62,534 nt of DNA from Streptomyces sp. JHA26 (GTDB taxonomy: Bacteria; Actinomycetota; Actinomycetes; Streptomycetales; Streptomycetaceae). The stretch spans positions 1 to 62,534 of the forward strand of contig NZ_BDJC01000043.1 in NCBI RefSeq assembly GCF_002005565.1, read 5' to 3'. Position 1 is the first letter of the stretch, and each line of letters opens with the position of its first letter. A model generated the notes under the pieces. It searched no databases and was not told the DNA's origin. It worked only from the letters and a program-made list of their open reading frames with translations. A program made the translations under genes and the position numbers. This document shows, one piece after another, positions 10,542-18,608 of this stretch.

Positions 10542-10653
10542 GCTCCGAGCATCCCGGCGCCGGGGACCGTGCGTCAGTGCGAACCGTCATCACCCGGAAT
10601 GACAAATGTCAGACGGCGCTCCGCTACCCCGTTCCGCCCCGGGCCGTACGAAA

Positions 10654-10681
10654 AGACCCCGGTCCTGGAGGACCGGGGTCT
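10654..10681 (-). terminator. Rho-independent terminator of tRNA-Gly(GCC)
   Basis: A 12-bp perfect stem (10654-10665 with 10670-10681) with a 4-base loop. Read on the minus strand it is followed by TTTT, and it lies 8 bases beyond the tRNA 3' end. Confidence 0.85.
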
Positions 10682-10689
10682 GATTCCCG

Positions 10690-10762
10690 AGCGGACGACG
10701 AGGCTCGAACTCGCGACCTCAACCTTGGCAAGGTTGCGCTCTACCAACTGAGCTACGTCCGC
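10690..10762 (-). tRNA. tRNA-Gly (anticodon GCC)
   Basis: A normal cloverleaf with acceptor GCGGACG/CGTCCGC, anticodon GCC and T-loop TTCGAGC. It is nearly identical to the gene at 6733-6808 outside the acceptor stem, but CCA is not encoded. Confidence 0.95.
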
Positions 10763-10842
10763 ATTGCCCCCGACCAGCTCTCACTGATCGGTGCGAGCAC
10801 CAGCCTACCTGATCGACTTGCGTGATCGGTACGGCGATGCAG

Positions 10843-10914
10843 AGCGGGTGACAGGAATTGCACACTGCGCCTTCCCCCTGGAAGGGGGATGTTCTACTAC
10901 TGAACTACACCCGC
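10843..10914 (-). tRNA. Aberrant tRNA-Gly (anticodon UCC) with degenerate D- and T-arms
   Basis: On the minus strand the acceptor GCGGGTG pairs with CACCCGC, and the anticodon arm TCCCC-CTTCCAG-GGGGA is perfect with anticodon TCC. The D-loop reads AGTAGTA, so position 18 is A rather than G. The T-arm region is CAGTG-TGCAATT-CCTGT: position 55 is G rather than U and the normal register gives only one Watson-Crick pair. Shifting by one gives a short CAG/CTG stem. The discriminator is U and CCA is not encoded. It lies 80 bases upstream of a normal tRNA-Gly on the same strand, possibly in one transcript. See findings. Confidence 0.8.
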
Positions 10915-11102
10915 ATGTTCCGTGAGCTGGGCTTTTTCGGCCTCGCCCCTCGGCGTGCTCCAGACTTTAGCTGATCACCCGGGGTGCTGCGCAAGTCGGG
11001 TGCCACGGGGAGGGGCTGAGCGACCGTCGGTGATCCGCGCGGGACCGCCGGCCGCCGTACCGCGGGCACCGGGCGGGCGGGGCGGCCGCCGGCCGCGACC
11101 GC

Positions 11103-11420
11103 TCACTGCGCCTCGGCGAACGCCTCGTAGACCTTCTTCGGGATCCGGCCCCGCGCGGGCACGTCCATCCTGTTCGCCTGGGCCCAGGCCCGGACGGCCG
11201 CCGGATCGGGCGCGACCTCCGTCTGCCGGTACGCCTTCCCGGACCGCGCCCGCTTCCGGCCCGCCGACACGTAGGGCTCGAGAGCCTTGCGCAGTTCCCG
11301 GGCATTGGCTTCGTTCAGGTCGATCTCGTACATACGGCCGTCGACTCCGAAGGCGATCGTCTCCGCCGCTTCCGAGCCGTCGATGTCGTCGAAGAGGGTG
11401 ACCACGACACGCTGCGCCAC
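11103..11420 (-). CDS. lsrL: Lsr2-like nucleoid-associated protein
   Basis: A 105-residue protein aligned end to end with Lsr2. The N-terminal dimerisation domain starts MAQRVVVTLFDDIDGSEA and includes VDGRMYEIDLNEANARELRKAL. The C-terminal DNA-binding domain has AVRAWAQANRMDVPARGRIP, where RGR is the AT-hook-like minor-groove contact. Lsr2 proteins bind AT-rich DNA and silence foreign genes. Streptomyces have two, and the one in this genomic place has been called LsrL. It is monocistronic, diverging from purS across a 340-base spacer that is unusually AT-rich. Confidence 0.92.
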   Translation of the reverse strand: MAQRVVVTLFDDIDGSEAAETIAFGVDGRMYEIDLNEANARELRKALEPYVSAGRKRARSGKAYRQTEVAPDPAAVRAWAQANRMDVPARGRIPKKVYEAFAEAQ

Positions 11421-11691
11421 GAATATCGGTCCCTTCGTGCGGCACCTCCGTGATGACGTGCCAGGACACCACGATGATGCCGACTGTTCGCCTGCAATTG
11501 GGCAAAGTATCGGCTAATGACATTTCATTTGTACAGTGCCCGGCATTGAAATGGGAAGCCCGACTAAATCTCCCCGCGTGTCCGCCGCGCAATAGACATC
11601 GACGGCGGTTCCGGGATCTTTTCCAAAGCTTTTCGCCCGGAGCTCCCGCCGAAGCCCGGCCGTGATGGGGGTCACGTACTTTCCTCCAAGG

Positions 11692-11723
11692 CTACGCGCG
11701 TAGAAATTTTGTGCGGGTAGTCT
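11692..11723 (+). promoter_or_regulatory. Candidate purSQL promoter with palindromic operator
   Basis: The perfect 12-base palindrome ctacgcgcgtag (11692-11703) lies where a -35 region would be relative to a TAGTCT -10-like hexamer at 11718-11723, 38 bases before the purS start. An operator overlapping the promoter is a plausible reading. I do not see the same palindrome in front of the other pur genes here. Confidence 0.35.
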
Positions 11724-11760
11724 GAAGGAACCTGCTCAGCACCACACACCGGGAGTGCCA

Positions 11761-12033
11761 GTGGCACGCGTCGTAGTCGACGTCATGCTCAAGCCGGAGA
11801 TCCTCGACCCCCAGGGCCAGGCGGTGCAGCGCGCACTGCCGCGACTGGGTTTCGAAGGGATCTCGGACGTCCGCCAGGGAAAGCGTTTCGAACTGGAAGT
11901 TGACGGGCCGGTCGACGAGGCCGCCCTCGCCCGCATCCACGATCTTGCGGAATCCTTCCTCGCCAACACCGTGATCGAGGACTTCACCGTCAAGGTCGAG
12001 TCCGAGGACGTTGTCACGGAGGCTGTGAAGTGA
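11761..12033 (+). CDS. purS: Phosphoribosylformylglycinamidine synthase subunit PurS
   Basis: A 90-residue small subunit of the three-part FGAM synthetase. It bridges PurQ and PurL and helps ammonia transfer. MARVVVDVMLKPEILDPQGQ followed by ALPRLGFEGISDVRQGK matches the family throughout. GTG 11761 is chosen over GTG 11755 because GGGAG at 11751-11755 then has normal spacing. Its TGA overlaps the purQ GTG (GTGA), giving a coupled purS-purQ-purL operon. Confidence 0.95.
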   Translation: MARVVVDVMLKPEILDPQGQAVQRALPRLGFEGISDVRQGKRFELEVDGPVDEAALARIHDLAESFLANTVIEDFTVKVESEDVVTEAVK

Positions 12034-12710
12034 CCGCTCGTATCGGCGTCGTCACTTTCCCCGGCAGCCTCGACGACCGGGACACGCAGCGCGCGATCCG
12101 CGTCGCCGGCGCCGAACCCGTGGCGCTCTGGCACAAGGACAAGGACCTCAAGCAGGTCGACGCCGTGGTGCTGTGCGGTGGTTTCTCCTACGGCGACTAC
12201 CTGCGCGCCGGCGCCATCGCGCGCTTCTCGCCGGTGATGGACACCGTCATCGACCAGGCGAAGGCCGGTCTCCCGGTGCTCGGCATCTGCAACGGCTTCC
12301 AGATCCTCACGGAGGCCCACCTGCTGCCCGGCGGGATGCTCGGCAACGACCACCTGCACTTCATCTGCCGCGACCAGAAGCTGCGCGTGGAGAACGCGGA
12401 CACCTCCTGGACCAGCGACTACAGCGCCGGCCAGGAGATCCACATCCCGCTGAAGAACATGGACGGCCGCTACGTCGCCGACCGGCGCACGCTGGACGAG
12501 CTGGAGGCCGAGGGCCGCGTCGCGTTCCGTTACGTCGACTTCAACCCCAACGGCTCGCTCAACGACATCGCCGGCATCACCAACGCAGCGGGCAACGTCG
12601 TCGGCCTGATGCCGCACCCCGAGCACGCCGTCGAGCCCCTGATCGGCACCGGCCGCACCGACGGCCTGCCGTTCTTCACCTCGATCCTCAAGAAGCTGGT
12701 CAACGCATGA
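12030..12710 (+). CDS. purQ: Phosphoribosylformylglycinamidine synthase subunit PurQ (glutaminase)
   Basis: A 226-residue class I glutamine amidotransferase that supplies ammonia for FGAR to FGAM conversion. The nucleophile Cys is in PVLGICNGFQIL, and the His-Glu pair lies in GLMPHPEHAVEP near the end. The N-terminus RIGVVTFPGSLDDRD is family-typical. It overlaps purS upstream and purL downstream by four bases each (GTGA, ATGA), as expected for fixed-ratio expression of one complex. Confidence 0.97.
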   Translation: MTARIGVVTFPGSLDDRDTQRAIRVAGAEPVALWHKDKDLKQVDAVVLCGGFSYGDYLRAGAIARFSPVMDTVIDQAKAGLPVLGICNGFQILTEAHLLPGGMLGNDHLHFICRDQKLRVENADTSWTSDYSAGQEIHIPLKNMDGRYVADRRTLDELEAEGRVAFRYVDFNPNGSLNDIAGITNAAGNVVGLMPHPEHAVEPLIGTGRTDGLPFFTSILKKLVNA

Positions 12711-14965
12711 GCCGGACGCCTCTGGACACGGTCGAGCACGCGGCCGCGACCCCCGACGTCGAGCTGCCCTGGGCCGAGCTGGGCCTGAAGAAGGACGAGT
12801 ACGAGAGGGTCGTGGAGATCCTCGGCCGCCGCCCCACCGGGGCGGAACTGGCCATGTACTCCGTGATGTGGTCCGAGCACTGCTCGTACAAGTCCTCCAA
12901 GGTCCACCTGCGCCAGTTCGGCGAGAAGGCCCCCGAGAACGACGCGATGCTCGTCGGCATCGGCGAGAACGCCGGCGTCGTCGACGTCGGCCAGGGCTAC
13001 GCGGTCACCTTCAAGGTCGAGTCGCACAATCACCCGTCGTACGTGGAGCCCTACCAGGGCGCGGCCACGGGTGTCGGCGGCATCGTCCGCGACATCATCG
13101 CCATGGGCGCCCGCCCGGTCGCGGTCGTGGACCCGCTGCGCTTCGGCGCCGCGGACCACCCCGACACCAAGCGCGTGCTGCCCGGCGTCGTCGCCGGCAT
13201 CGGCGGCTACGGCAACTGCCTGGGCCTGCCCAACATCGGCGGCGAGGTCGTCTTCGACGCCTGCTACCAGGGCAACCCGCTGGTCAACGCCGGTGCCATC
13301 GGCGTCATGCGGCACGAGGACATCCACCTCGCGAAGGCGTCCGGCGCGGGCAACAAGGTCATCCTCTACGGGGCCCGCACCGGCGGCGACGGCATCGGCG
13401 GCGCCTCGATCCTGGCCTCCGAGACCTTCGACGACGCCAAGCCGTCCAAGCGCCCCGCCGTCCAGGTCGGCGACCCCTTCCAGGAGAAGCTCCTCATCGA
13501 GTGCACCCTGGAGGCCTTCAAGGAGAAGCTCGTCGTCGGCATCCAGGACCTGGGCGCCGCGGGCCTGTCCTGCGCGACCAGCGAGCTGGCCTCCAACGGC
13601 TCCGGCGGCATGCGCGTCACCCTGGACGACGTGCCCCTGCGCGACTCCACGCTCTCGCCCGAGGAGATCCTCATGAGCGAGTCGCAGGAGCGCATGTGCG
13701 CGGTCGTCGAGCCGGGCAAGGTCGACCGCTTCCTCGAGATCTGCGAGAAGTGGGACGTCATCGCCACCGTCATCGGTGAGGTCACCGACGGCGACCGCCT
13801 GGAGATCTACTGGCACGGCGGCAAGATCGTCGACGTCGACCCGCGCACGGTCGCGCACGAGGGCCCGGTCTACGAGCGCCCCTACGCCCGCCCCGACTGG
13901 CAGGACGCCCTCCAGGCCGACGACGCGAACAAGCTGCCCCGGCCGCAGTCCGGCGAGGAGCTGAAGGACCAGGTCCTGAAGCTGGTGTCCTCCCCGAACC
14001 AGGCGTCCAAGCAGTGGATCACCCAGCAGTACGACCACTTCGTGCAGGGCAACACCGTCCTCGCCCAGCCCGAGGACTCGGGCATGATCCGCGTGGACGA
14101 GGAGAGCGGCCTCGGCGTCGCGATCGCCACGGACGGCAACGGCCGGTACGCCAAGCTCGACCCGTACACGGGCGCGCAGCTGGCGCTGGCGGAGGCGTAC
14201 CGCAACGTCGCCACCACCGGTGCGAAGCCCCTCGCGGTCTCCGACTGCCTGAACTTCGGCTCGCCGGAGGACCCGGCGGTCATGTGGCAGTTCGCCGAGG
14301 CCGTGCGCGGTCTGGCGGACGGCTGCCAGCAGCTCGGCACCCCGGTGACCGGCGGCAACGTCTCGCTGTACAACCAGACCGGCGAGGCCGCCATCCACCC
14401 GACCCCGGTGGTCGCGGTCCTCGGCGTCATCGACGACGTGGCCCGCCGCACCCCGGTCGCCTTCCAGGAGGACGGGCAGCTGCTCTACCTGCTGGGCGAC
14501 ACCCGCGAGGAGTTCGGCGGATCGGCCTGGTCCCAGGTGATCCACGACCACCTCGGCGGCCTGCCCCCGAAGGTCGACCTGGAGCGCGAACGGCTGCTCG
14601 CCGAGATCCTGATCTCCGCCTCCCGCGACGGCATGGTCGACTCCGCGCACGACCTGTCCGACGGCGGCCTGATCCAGGCGGTCGTCGAGTCGGCGCTGCT
14701 CGGCGGCAAGGGCGCGCGCCTGGTCGTCCCGGACGGGCTCGACGCCTTCACCTTCCTGTTCTCGGAGTCGGCGGGCCGCGCGGTCGTCGCCGTCCCGCGT
14801 TCGGAGGAGCTCCGCTTCACCGACATGTGCGGCGCGCGCGGCCTGCCGGTGACCCGCATCGGCGTGGTGGACGGCGACGCGGTGGAGGTCCAGGGCGAGT
14901 TCACCCTGCCCCTGACCGACCTCCGCGAGGCCCACGAGGGCACGATCCCGGCGCTGCTGGCGTAG
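12707..14965 (+). CDS. purL: Phosphoribosylformylglycinamidine synthase subunit PurL
   Basis: A 752-residue synthetase subunit of the small PurL class that works with PurS and PurQ. MYSVMWSEHCSYKSSK, KVESHNHPSYVEPYQGAATG (catalytic His) and the repeated AIRS-like halves with DLGAAGLSCATSELA and DLSDGGLIQAVVESA are diagnostic. ATG 12707 overlaps the purQ stop. A strong hairpin 21 bases after the stop ends the operon. Confidence 0.97.
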   Translation: MSRTPLDTVEHAAATPDVELPWAELGLKKDEYERVVEILGRRPTGAELAMYSVMWSEHCSYKSSKVHLRQFGEKAPENDAMLVGIGENAGVVDVGQGYAVTFKVESHNHPSYVEPYQGAATGVGGIVRDIIAMGARPVAVVDPLRFGAADHPDTKRVLPGVVAGIGGYGNCLGLPNIGGEVVFDACYQGNPLVNAGAIGVMRHEDIHLAKASGAGNKVILYGARTGGDGIGGASILASETFDDAKPSKRPAVQVGDPFQEKLLIECTLEAFKEKLVVGIQDLGAAGLSCATSELASNGSGGMRVTLDDVPLRDSTLSPEEILMSESQERMCAVVEPGKVDRFLEICEKWDVIATVIGEVTDGDRLEIYWHGGKIVDVDPRTVAHEGPVYERPYARPDWQDALQADDANKLPRPQSGEELKDQVLKLVSSPNQASKQWITQQYDHFVQGNTVLAQPEDSGMIRVDEESGLGVAIATDGNGRYAKLDPYTGAQLALAEAYRNVATTGAKPLAVSDCLNFGSPEDPAVMWQFAEAVRGLADGCQQLGTPVTGGNVSLYNQTGEAAIHPTPVVAVLGVIDDVARRTPVAFQEDGQLLYLLGDTREEFGGSAWSQVIHDHLGGLPPKVDLERERLLAEILISASRDGMVDSAHDLSDGGLIQAVVESALLGGKGARLVVPDGLDAFTFLFSESAGRAVVAVPRSEELRFTDMCGARGLPVTRIGVVDGDAVEVQGEFTLPLTDLREAHEGTIPALLA

Positions 14966-14986
14966 CCGTACGCTCGCCGCGAGAAA

Positions 14987-15016
14987 GGTCCCGTCCGGTT
15001 GCTTCCGGACGGGACC
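14987..15016 (+). terminator. Terminator of purSQL
   Basis: A 12-bp perfect stem (14987-14998 with 15005-15016) with loop TTGCTT, followed by TCGTCGTTT. It lies just after purL and also faces the Uma2 remnant on the other strand. Confidence 0.85.
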
Positions 15017-15024
15017 TCGTCGTT

Positions 15025-15170
15025 TCAGCGGACGTAACTCCCCAGGATCTCGGTGTCGAGTTCGATGCCGACCGGGTCGGGGAGGACCACCGTCTCTCGG
15101 GAGCGGCGGACGCGATCGTCTCGAACTCGTCCACCGACATCTGAGACGTGCGCTCGGCCATAACCGTCAT
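15025..15170 (-). pseudogene. Uma2-family (DUF820) remnant, internally deleted and frameshifted
   Basis: Read on the minus strand from ATG 15170, the first 24 residues (MTVMAERTSQMSVDEFETIA then SAAPE) are the start I know from Streptomyces Uma2-family restriction-fold proteins. The frame then changes, and ETVVLPDPVGIELDTEILGS followed by YVR and stop is the usual C-terminus. About 140 central residues, including the PD-(D/E)xK nuclease core, are missing, so the product cannot be active. The frame shift lies near 15098-15104. Confidence 0.6.
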
Positions 15171-15349
15171 GTCGCCCCTCCTCCCAGGCGCGGACCAGTG
15201 TCTCCGTCCCGCGGCGCTCCGGGGCGGGTTTCCCCGTCAGACACACGTACGAGTAACGGTCGCCCCACGTGCACCACGCCAACTCCTGCGAACCGCACGG
15301 CCACTTCCGGCCCCCCCCACCGGGCGCCGCGTCCGCATAGGCTCCCTGC

Positions 15350-16147
15350 ATGCCGCCCGCCAGGAGACGCCCCCGCACCTACGACCCCGCCCGCACCCGT
15401 GCCGCCGTGTTCGCCCAGTTCGGGCACGTACGGGCGGCCGTGCGCACCCTCACCCCCGAGCAGCTCGCACTGCCCACCCGCCTGGGCGACTGGACCGTAC
15501 GGGACCTGGTGGCGCACATCGGGATGGCCCTGACCGCCCTGCACCGTGCCGTGGACCGGCCCGCCCCGCCCCGGCAGGACGTCCAGGTCGTCGAGTGGCC
15601 CTTCGCCACCGCCGGCGACTCCGCCGCGATCGACGACTTCACCCGCAGGCTCGCCGCGGACCACCCCGACCTCGACGCCCACCTCGCCGGCATCGAGGAG
15701 AGCCTGCGGGCGCTGCTCGCCGAGCACCCCGGCAGCCGGCTCCTGGAGACCAACGCGGGCGCCCTGCCCCTGGACGACTACCTCGTCACCCGCACCGTCG
15801 AACTCGTCGTCCACACCGACGACCTCGACGCCGCCGTGCCCGGCCTCGACATCCCCCACGACCGGCAGGCCCTGGCCGCCGCGACCCGGCTGCTCGCCGA
15901 CGCGCTCGCCGTGAAGGCGCCCGGCGGGTCGACGGAGGTGCGGGTACCGCCGTACGCCGTCGTGCAGTGCGTCGAGGGCCCCCGGCACACCCGCGGCACC
16001 CCGCCCAACGTGGTCGAGACCGACCCGCTGACCTGGATCCGGCTCGCGACCGGGCGGCTGGCCTGGAAGGACGCCGTGGCGGAGGCGAAGGTGAGCGCGA
16101 GCGGCGAGCGGGCCGACCTCGGAGGACTGCTGCCGCTGATGAGCTGA
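15350..16147 (+). CDS. Maleylpyruvate isomerase/sterol-carrier family protein (MDMPI N-terminal domain)
   Basis: A 265-residue protein. Residues about 15-165 resemble the DinB-like, mycothiol-dependent maleylpyruvate isomerase N-domain: LGDWTVRDLVAHIGMAL contains the conserved metal-site His, and VTRTVELVVHTDDL has the second His. The C-terminal part ends in the sterol-carrier-like region DPLTWIRLATGRLAWKDAVAEAKVSASGERADL, a familiar ending in actinobacteria. The substrate is unknown; mycothiol dependence is inferred from family and host. It is probably transcribed alone, 36 bases before the lipoprotein gene. Confidence 0.85.
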   Translation: MPPARRRPRTYDPARTRAAVFAQFGHVRAAVRTLTPEQLALPTRLGDWTVRDLVAHIGMALTALHRAVDRPAPPRQDVQVVEWPFATAGDSAAIDDFTRRLAADHPDLDAHLAGIEESLRALLAEHPGSRLLETNAGALPLDDYLVTRTVELVVHTDDLDAAVPGLDIPHDRQALAAATRLLADALAVKAPGGSTEVRVPPYAVVQCVEGPRHTRGTPPNVVETDPLTWIRLATGRLAWKDAVAEAKVSASGERADLGGLLPLMS

Positions 16148-16183
16148 CGGGAACCGGATCCTCCGAGCCTCCGTCGAATCGGC

Positions 16184-16972
16184 ATGTACAGGCAGAAGCA
16201 GCAGCGCAGCAGCACCCTGACCGTGATGGTCGTCGCCGCGCTCGTCCCGCTCGCGGCGGCCTGCGGCAGCCAGGCGGCGGACGGCGGCAGCGGCTCCGTG
16301 GGCGCGGACCGGCCCTTCACCGGCATCCGGTGGAGCATCGACAGCGTCACCGTCGACGGCACCACCCACCGGGCACCGGACACCGCACGGGTCCGGATCG
16401 ACGACGACGGGGAGGCGGCCGGCAGCACCGGCTGCAACACCTTCGGCGCCCGCGCCGACGTCGACGGCGAGCGCGTCCGGTTCAGCGACGCCGCGTTCAC
16501 GGAGAGGGGCTGCGAGAAGACCTCCATGGACTTCGAGAAGTCCCTCGGCCGCGTCCTCGCCGGCGGTCCCCTCACCGCCGACACGGCGGACGACCGCCTG
16601 ACCCTCACCACCTCCGCCGGCGACGCGGTCCGTCTCAGCAGGCCCGAGGACGCGCCCCTGTACGGCACGGAGTGGACCGTCACCGCCCCCGCCGGGCAGG
16701 GCCGCGCCCACCTCACCTTCGACAAGGAGGCGGGCACCGTCTCCGGCCGCCTCGCCTGCAACCACGTCGAGGCCGGGGCCACCGTCCGCGACGGACATAT
16801 CACCCTCGGCGCTCCGGTCACCACCCGAATGGTGTGCGAAGACTCACTCATGGACGCCGAGAAGAGGACGCTCCACCTCTTCGAGGGCCGCGTCGCCTAC
16901 CGGATCGATCACGAAACCCTGACGCTGACCAGCGAAGACGGCACCACCGTCCGGGCCGTGGCCGGCGAATGA
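16184..16972 (+). CDS. META-domain lipoprotein
   Basis: A 262-residue exported lipoprotein. A basic start and hydrophobic segment lead to lipobox LAAAC with Cys27. Two META/HslJ-like domains follow. The first has FTGIRWSIDSVTVDG and STGCNTFGARADVDG; the second has LYGTEWTVTAP and VSGRLACNHVEAGATV, each with the conserved cysteine and a later GC/VCE partner. META domains are implicated in envelope stress or inhibitor resistance in other bacteria; the role here is unknown. Confidence 0.85.
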   Translation: MYRQKQQRSSTLTVMVVAALVPLAAACGSQAADGGSGSVGADRPFTGIRWSIDSVTVDGTTHRAPDTARVRIDDDGEAAGSTGCNTFGARADVDGERVRFSDAAFTERGCEKTSMDFEKSLGRVLAGGPLTADTADDRLTLTTSAGDAVRLSRPEDAPLYGTEWTVTAPAGQGRAHLTFDKEAGTVSGRLACNHVEAGATVRDGHITLGAPVTTRMVCEDSLMDAEKRTLHLFEGRVAYRIDHETLTLTSEDGTTVRAVAGE

Positions 16973-17034
16973 GCCGCAGGTGAACCGGGATCCCCAATTC
17001 GGACCAGTGGTCGATCTCGCCTACACTCGGAAAC

Positions 17035-18561
17035 GTGCCACGTGGTGACGGTCGACTCAATCACGATCTACTCCCCGGCGAGAAGGGCCCCCAGGACGCT
17101 TGTGGCGTCTTCGGTGTCTGGGCTCCGGGCGAAGAGGTCGCAAAGCTCACGTACTTCGGGCTCTACGCCCTCCAGCATCGGGGCCAGGAATCCGCGGGAA
17201 TCGCGGTCAGCAACGGCTCCCAGATCCTCGTCTTCAAGGACATGGGCCTCGTGTCCCAGGTCTTCGACGAGACCTCGCTCGGTTCGCTCCAGGGTCACAT
17301 CGCGGTCGGTCACGCCCGCTACTCGACCACCGGCGCGTCCGTGTGGGAGAACGCCCAGCCCACCTTCCGGGCCACCGCGCAGGGCTCCATCGCGCTCGGC
17401 CACAACGGCAACCTCGTCAACACCGCCCAGCTCGCCGAGATGGTCGCCGACCTGCCCAAGCAGGAAGGCCGCTCCACGCGGGTCGCGGCGACCAACGACA
17501 CCGACCTGCTGACCGCGCTCCTCGCCGCCCAGGTCGACGAGGACGGCAAGCCGCTGACCATCGAGGAGGCCGCTCACACGGTCCTCCCGCAGGTCATGGG
17601 CGCCTTCAGCCTGGTCTTCATGGACGAGCACACGCTCTACGCCGCCCGCGACCCGCAGGGCATCCGCCCGCTGGTCCTCGGCCGCCTGGAACGCGGCTGG
17701 GTCGTCGCCTCCGAGTCCGCCGCCCTCGACATCTGCGGCGCCTCCTACGTCCGCGAGATCGAGCCGGGCGAGTTCGTCGCCATCGACGAGAACGGCCTGC
17801 GCACCTCGCGATTCGCAGAAGCGAAGCCCAAGGGCTGCGTCTTCGAGTACGTGTACCTGGCCCGCCCGGACACCGACATCGCCGGCCGCAACGTCTACCT
17901 CTCGCGCGTCGAGATGGGCCGCAGGCTCGCGAAGGAGGCCCCCGCGGAGGCCGACCTCGTCATAGCGACCCCGGAGTCCGGCACCCCCGCCGCCATCGGA
18001 TACGCCGAGGCCTCCGGCATCCCCTTCGGCAACGGCCTGGTGAAGAACGCCTACGTGGGCCGCACCTTCATCCAGCCCTCGCAGACCATCCGCCAGCTCG
18101 GCATCCGCCTGAAGCTGAACCCCCTGAAGGAAGTCATCAAGGGCAAGCGGCTGGTCGTCGTGGACGACTCCATCGTCCGCGGCAACACCCAGCGGGCCCT
18201 GGTCCGCATGCTCCGCGAGGCCGGTGCCGCCGAGGTCCACATCCGGATCTCCTCCCCGCCCGTGAAGTGGCCCTGCTTCTTCGGCATCGACTTCGCCACC
18301 CGCGCCGAGCTCATCGCCAACGGCATGAGCATCGACGAGATCGGCACCTCGCTGGGCGCCGACTCCCTGGCGTACATCTCCATCGACGGCATGATCGAGG
18401 CGACCACCATCGCCAAGCCGAACCTGTGCCGCGCCTGCTTCGACGGCGAGTACCCGATGGAGCTCCCCGACCCCGAGCTGCTCGGCAAGCAGCTCCTGGA
18501 GACCGAGCTGGCCGCCGGGCCCGCCGGCACGGCCGCCGCCGACGCCATCCGTCGCCCGTAG
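17035..18561 (+). CDS. purF: Amidophosphoribosyltransferase
   Basis: A 508-residue first enzyme of purine synthesis, transferring glutamine ammonia to PRPP. After a 22-residue leader the segment DACGVFGVW carries Cys23, the N-terminal nucleophile set free by propeptide cleavage in this class. QHRGQESAGI and GHNGNLVN are glutaminase marks. The PRPP loop is LVVVDDSIVRGNTQRALV. The cysteines in KWPCFFGIDFATR and NLCRACFDGEYP match the Fe-S-type PurF of Bacillus. GTG 17035 fits the conserved start MPRGDGRLNHDLLPGEKGPQ. purM follows after 47 bases, so the two are probably co-transcribed. Confidence 0.97.
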   Translation: MPRGDGRLNHDLLPGEKGPQDACGVFGVWAPGEEVAKLTYFGLYALQHRGQESAGIAVSNGSQILVFKDMGLVSQVFDETSLGSLQGHIAVGHARYSTTGASVWENAQPTFRATAQGSIALGHNGNLVNTAQLAEMVADLPKQEGRSTRVAATNDTDLLTALLAAQVDEDGKPLTIEEAAHTVLPQVMGAFSLVFMDEHTLYAARDPQGIRPLVLGRLERGWVVASESAALDICGASYVREIEPGEFVAIDENGLRTSRFAEAKPKGCVFEYVYLARPDTDIAGRNVYLSRVEMGRRLAKEAPAEADLVIATPESGTPAAIGYAEASGIPFGNGLVKNAYVGRTFIQPSQTIRQLGIRLKLNPLKEVIKGKRLVVVDDSIVRGNTQRALVRMLREAGAAEVHIRISSPPVKWPCFFGIDFATRAELIANGMSIDEIGTSLGADSLAYISIDGMIEATTIAKPNLCRACFDGEYPMELPDPELLGKQLLETELAAGPAGTAAADAIRRP

Positions 18562-18608
18562 CCGTCCGTCCGCAATACCTGCCGTACGACACAAAGGTTC
18601 TCATCGTC

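Noticed and set aside
12530..14935. An 801-residue open frame antisense to purL
   Set aside because: Same artefact: Val/Ala/Gly/Asp-rich, no domain, and it mirrors a confirmed gene.
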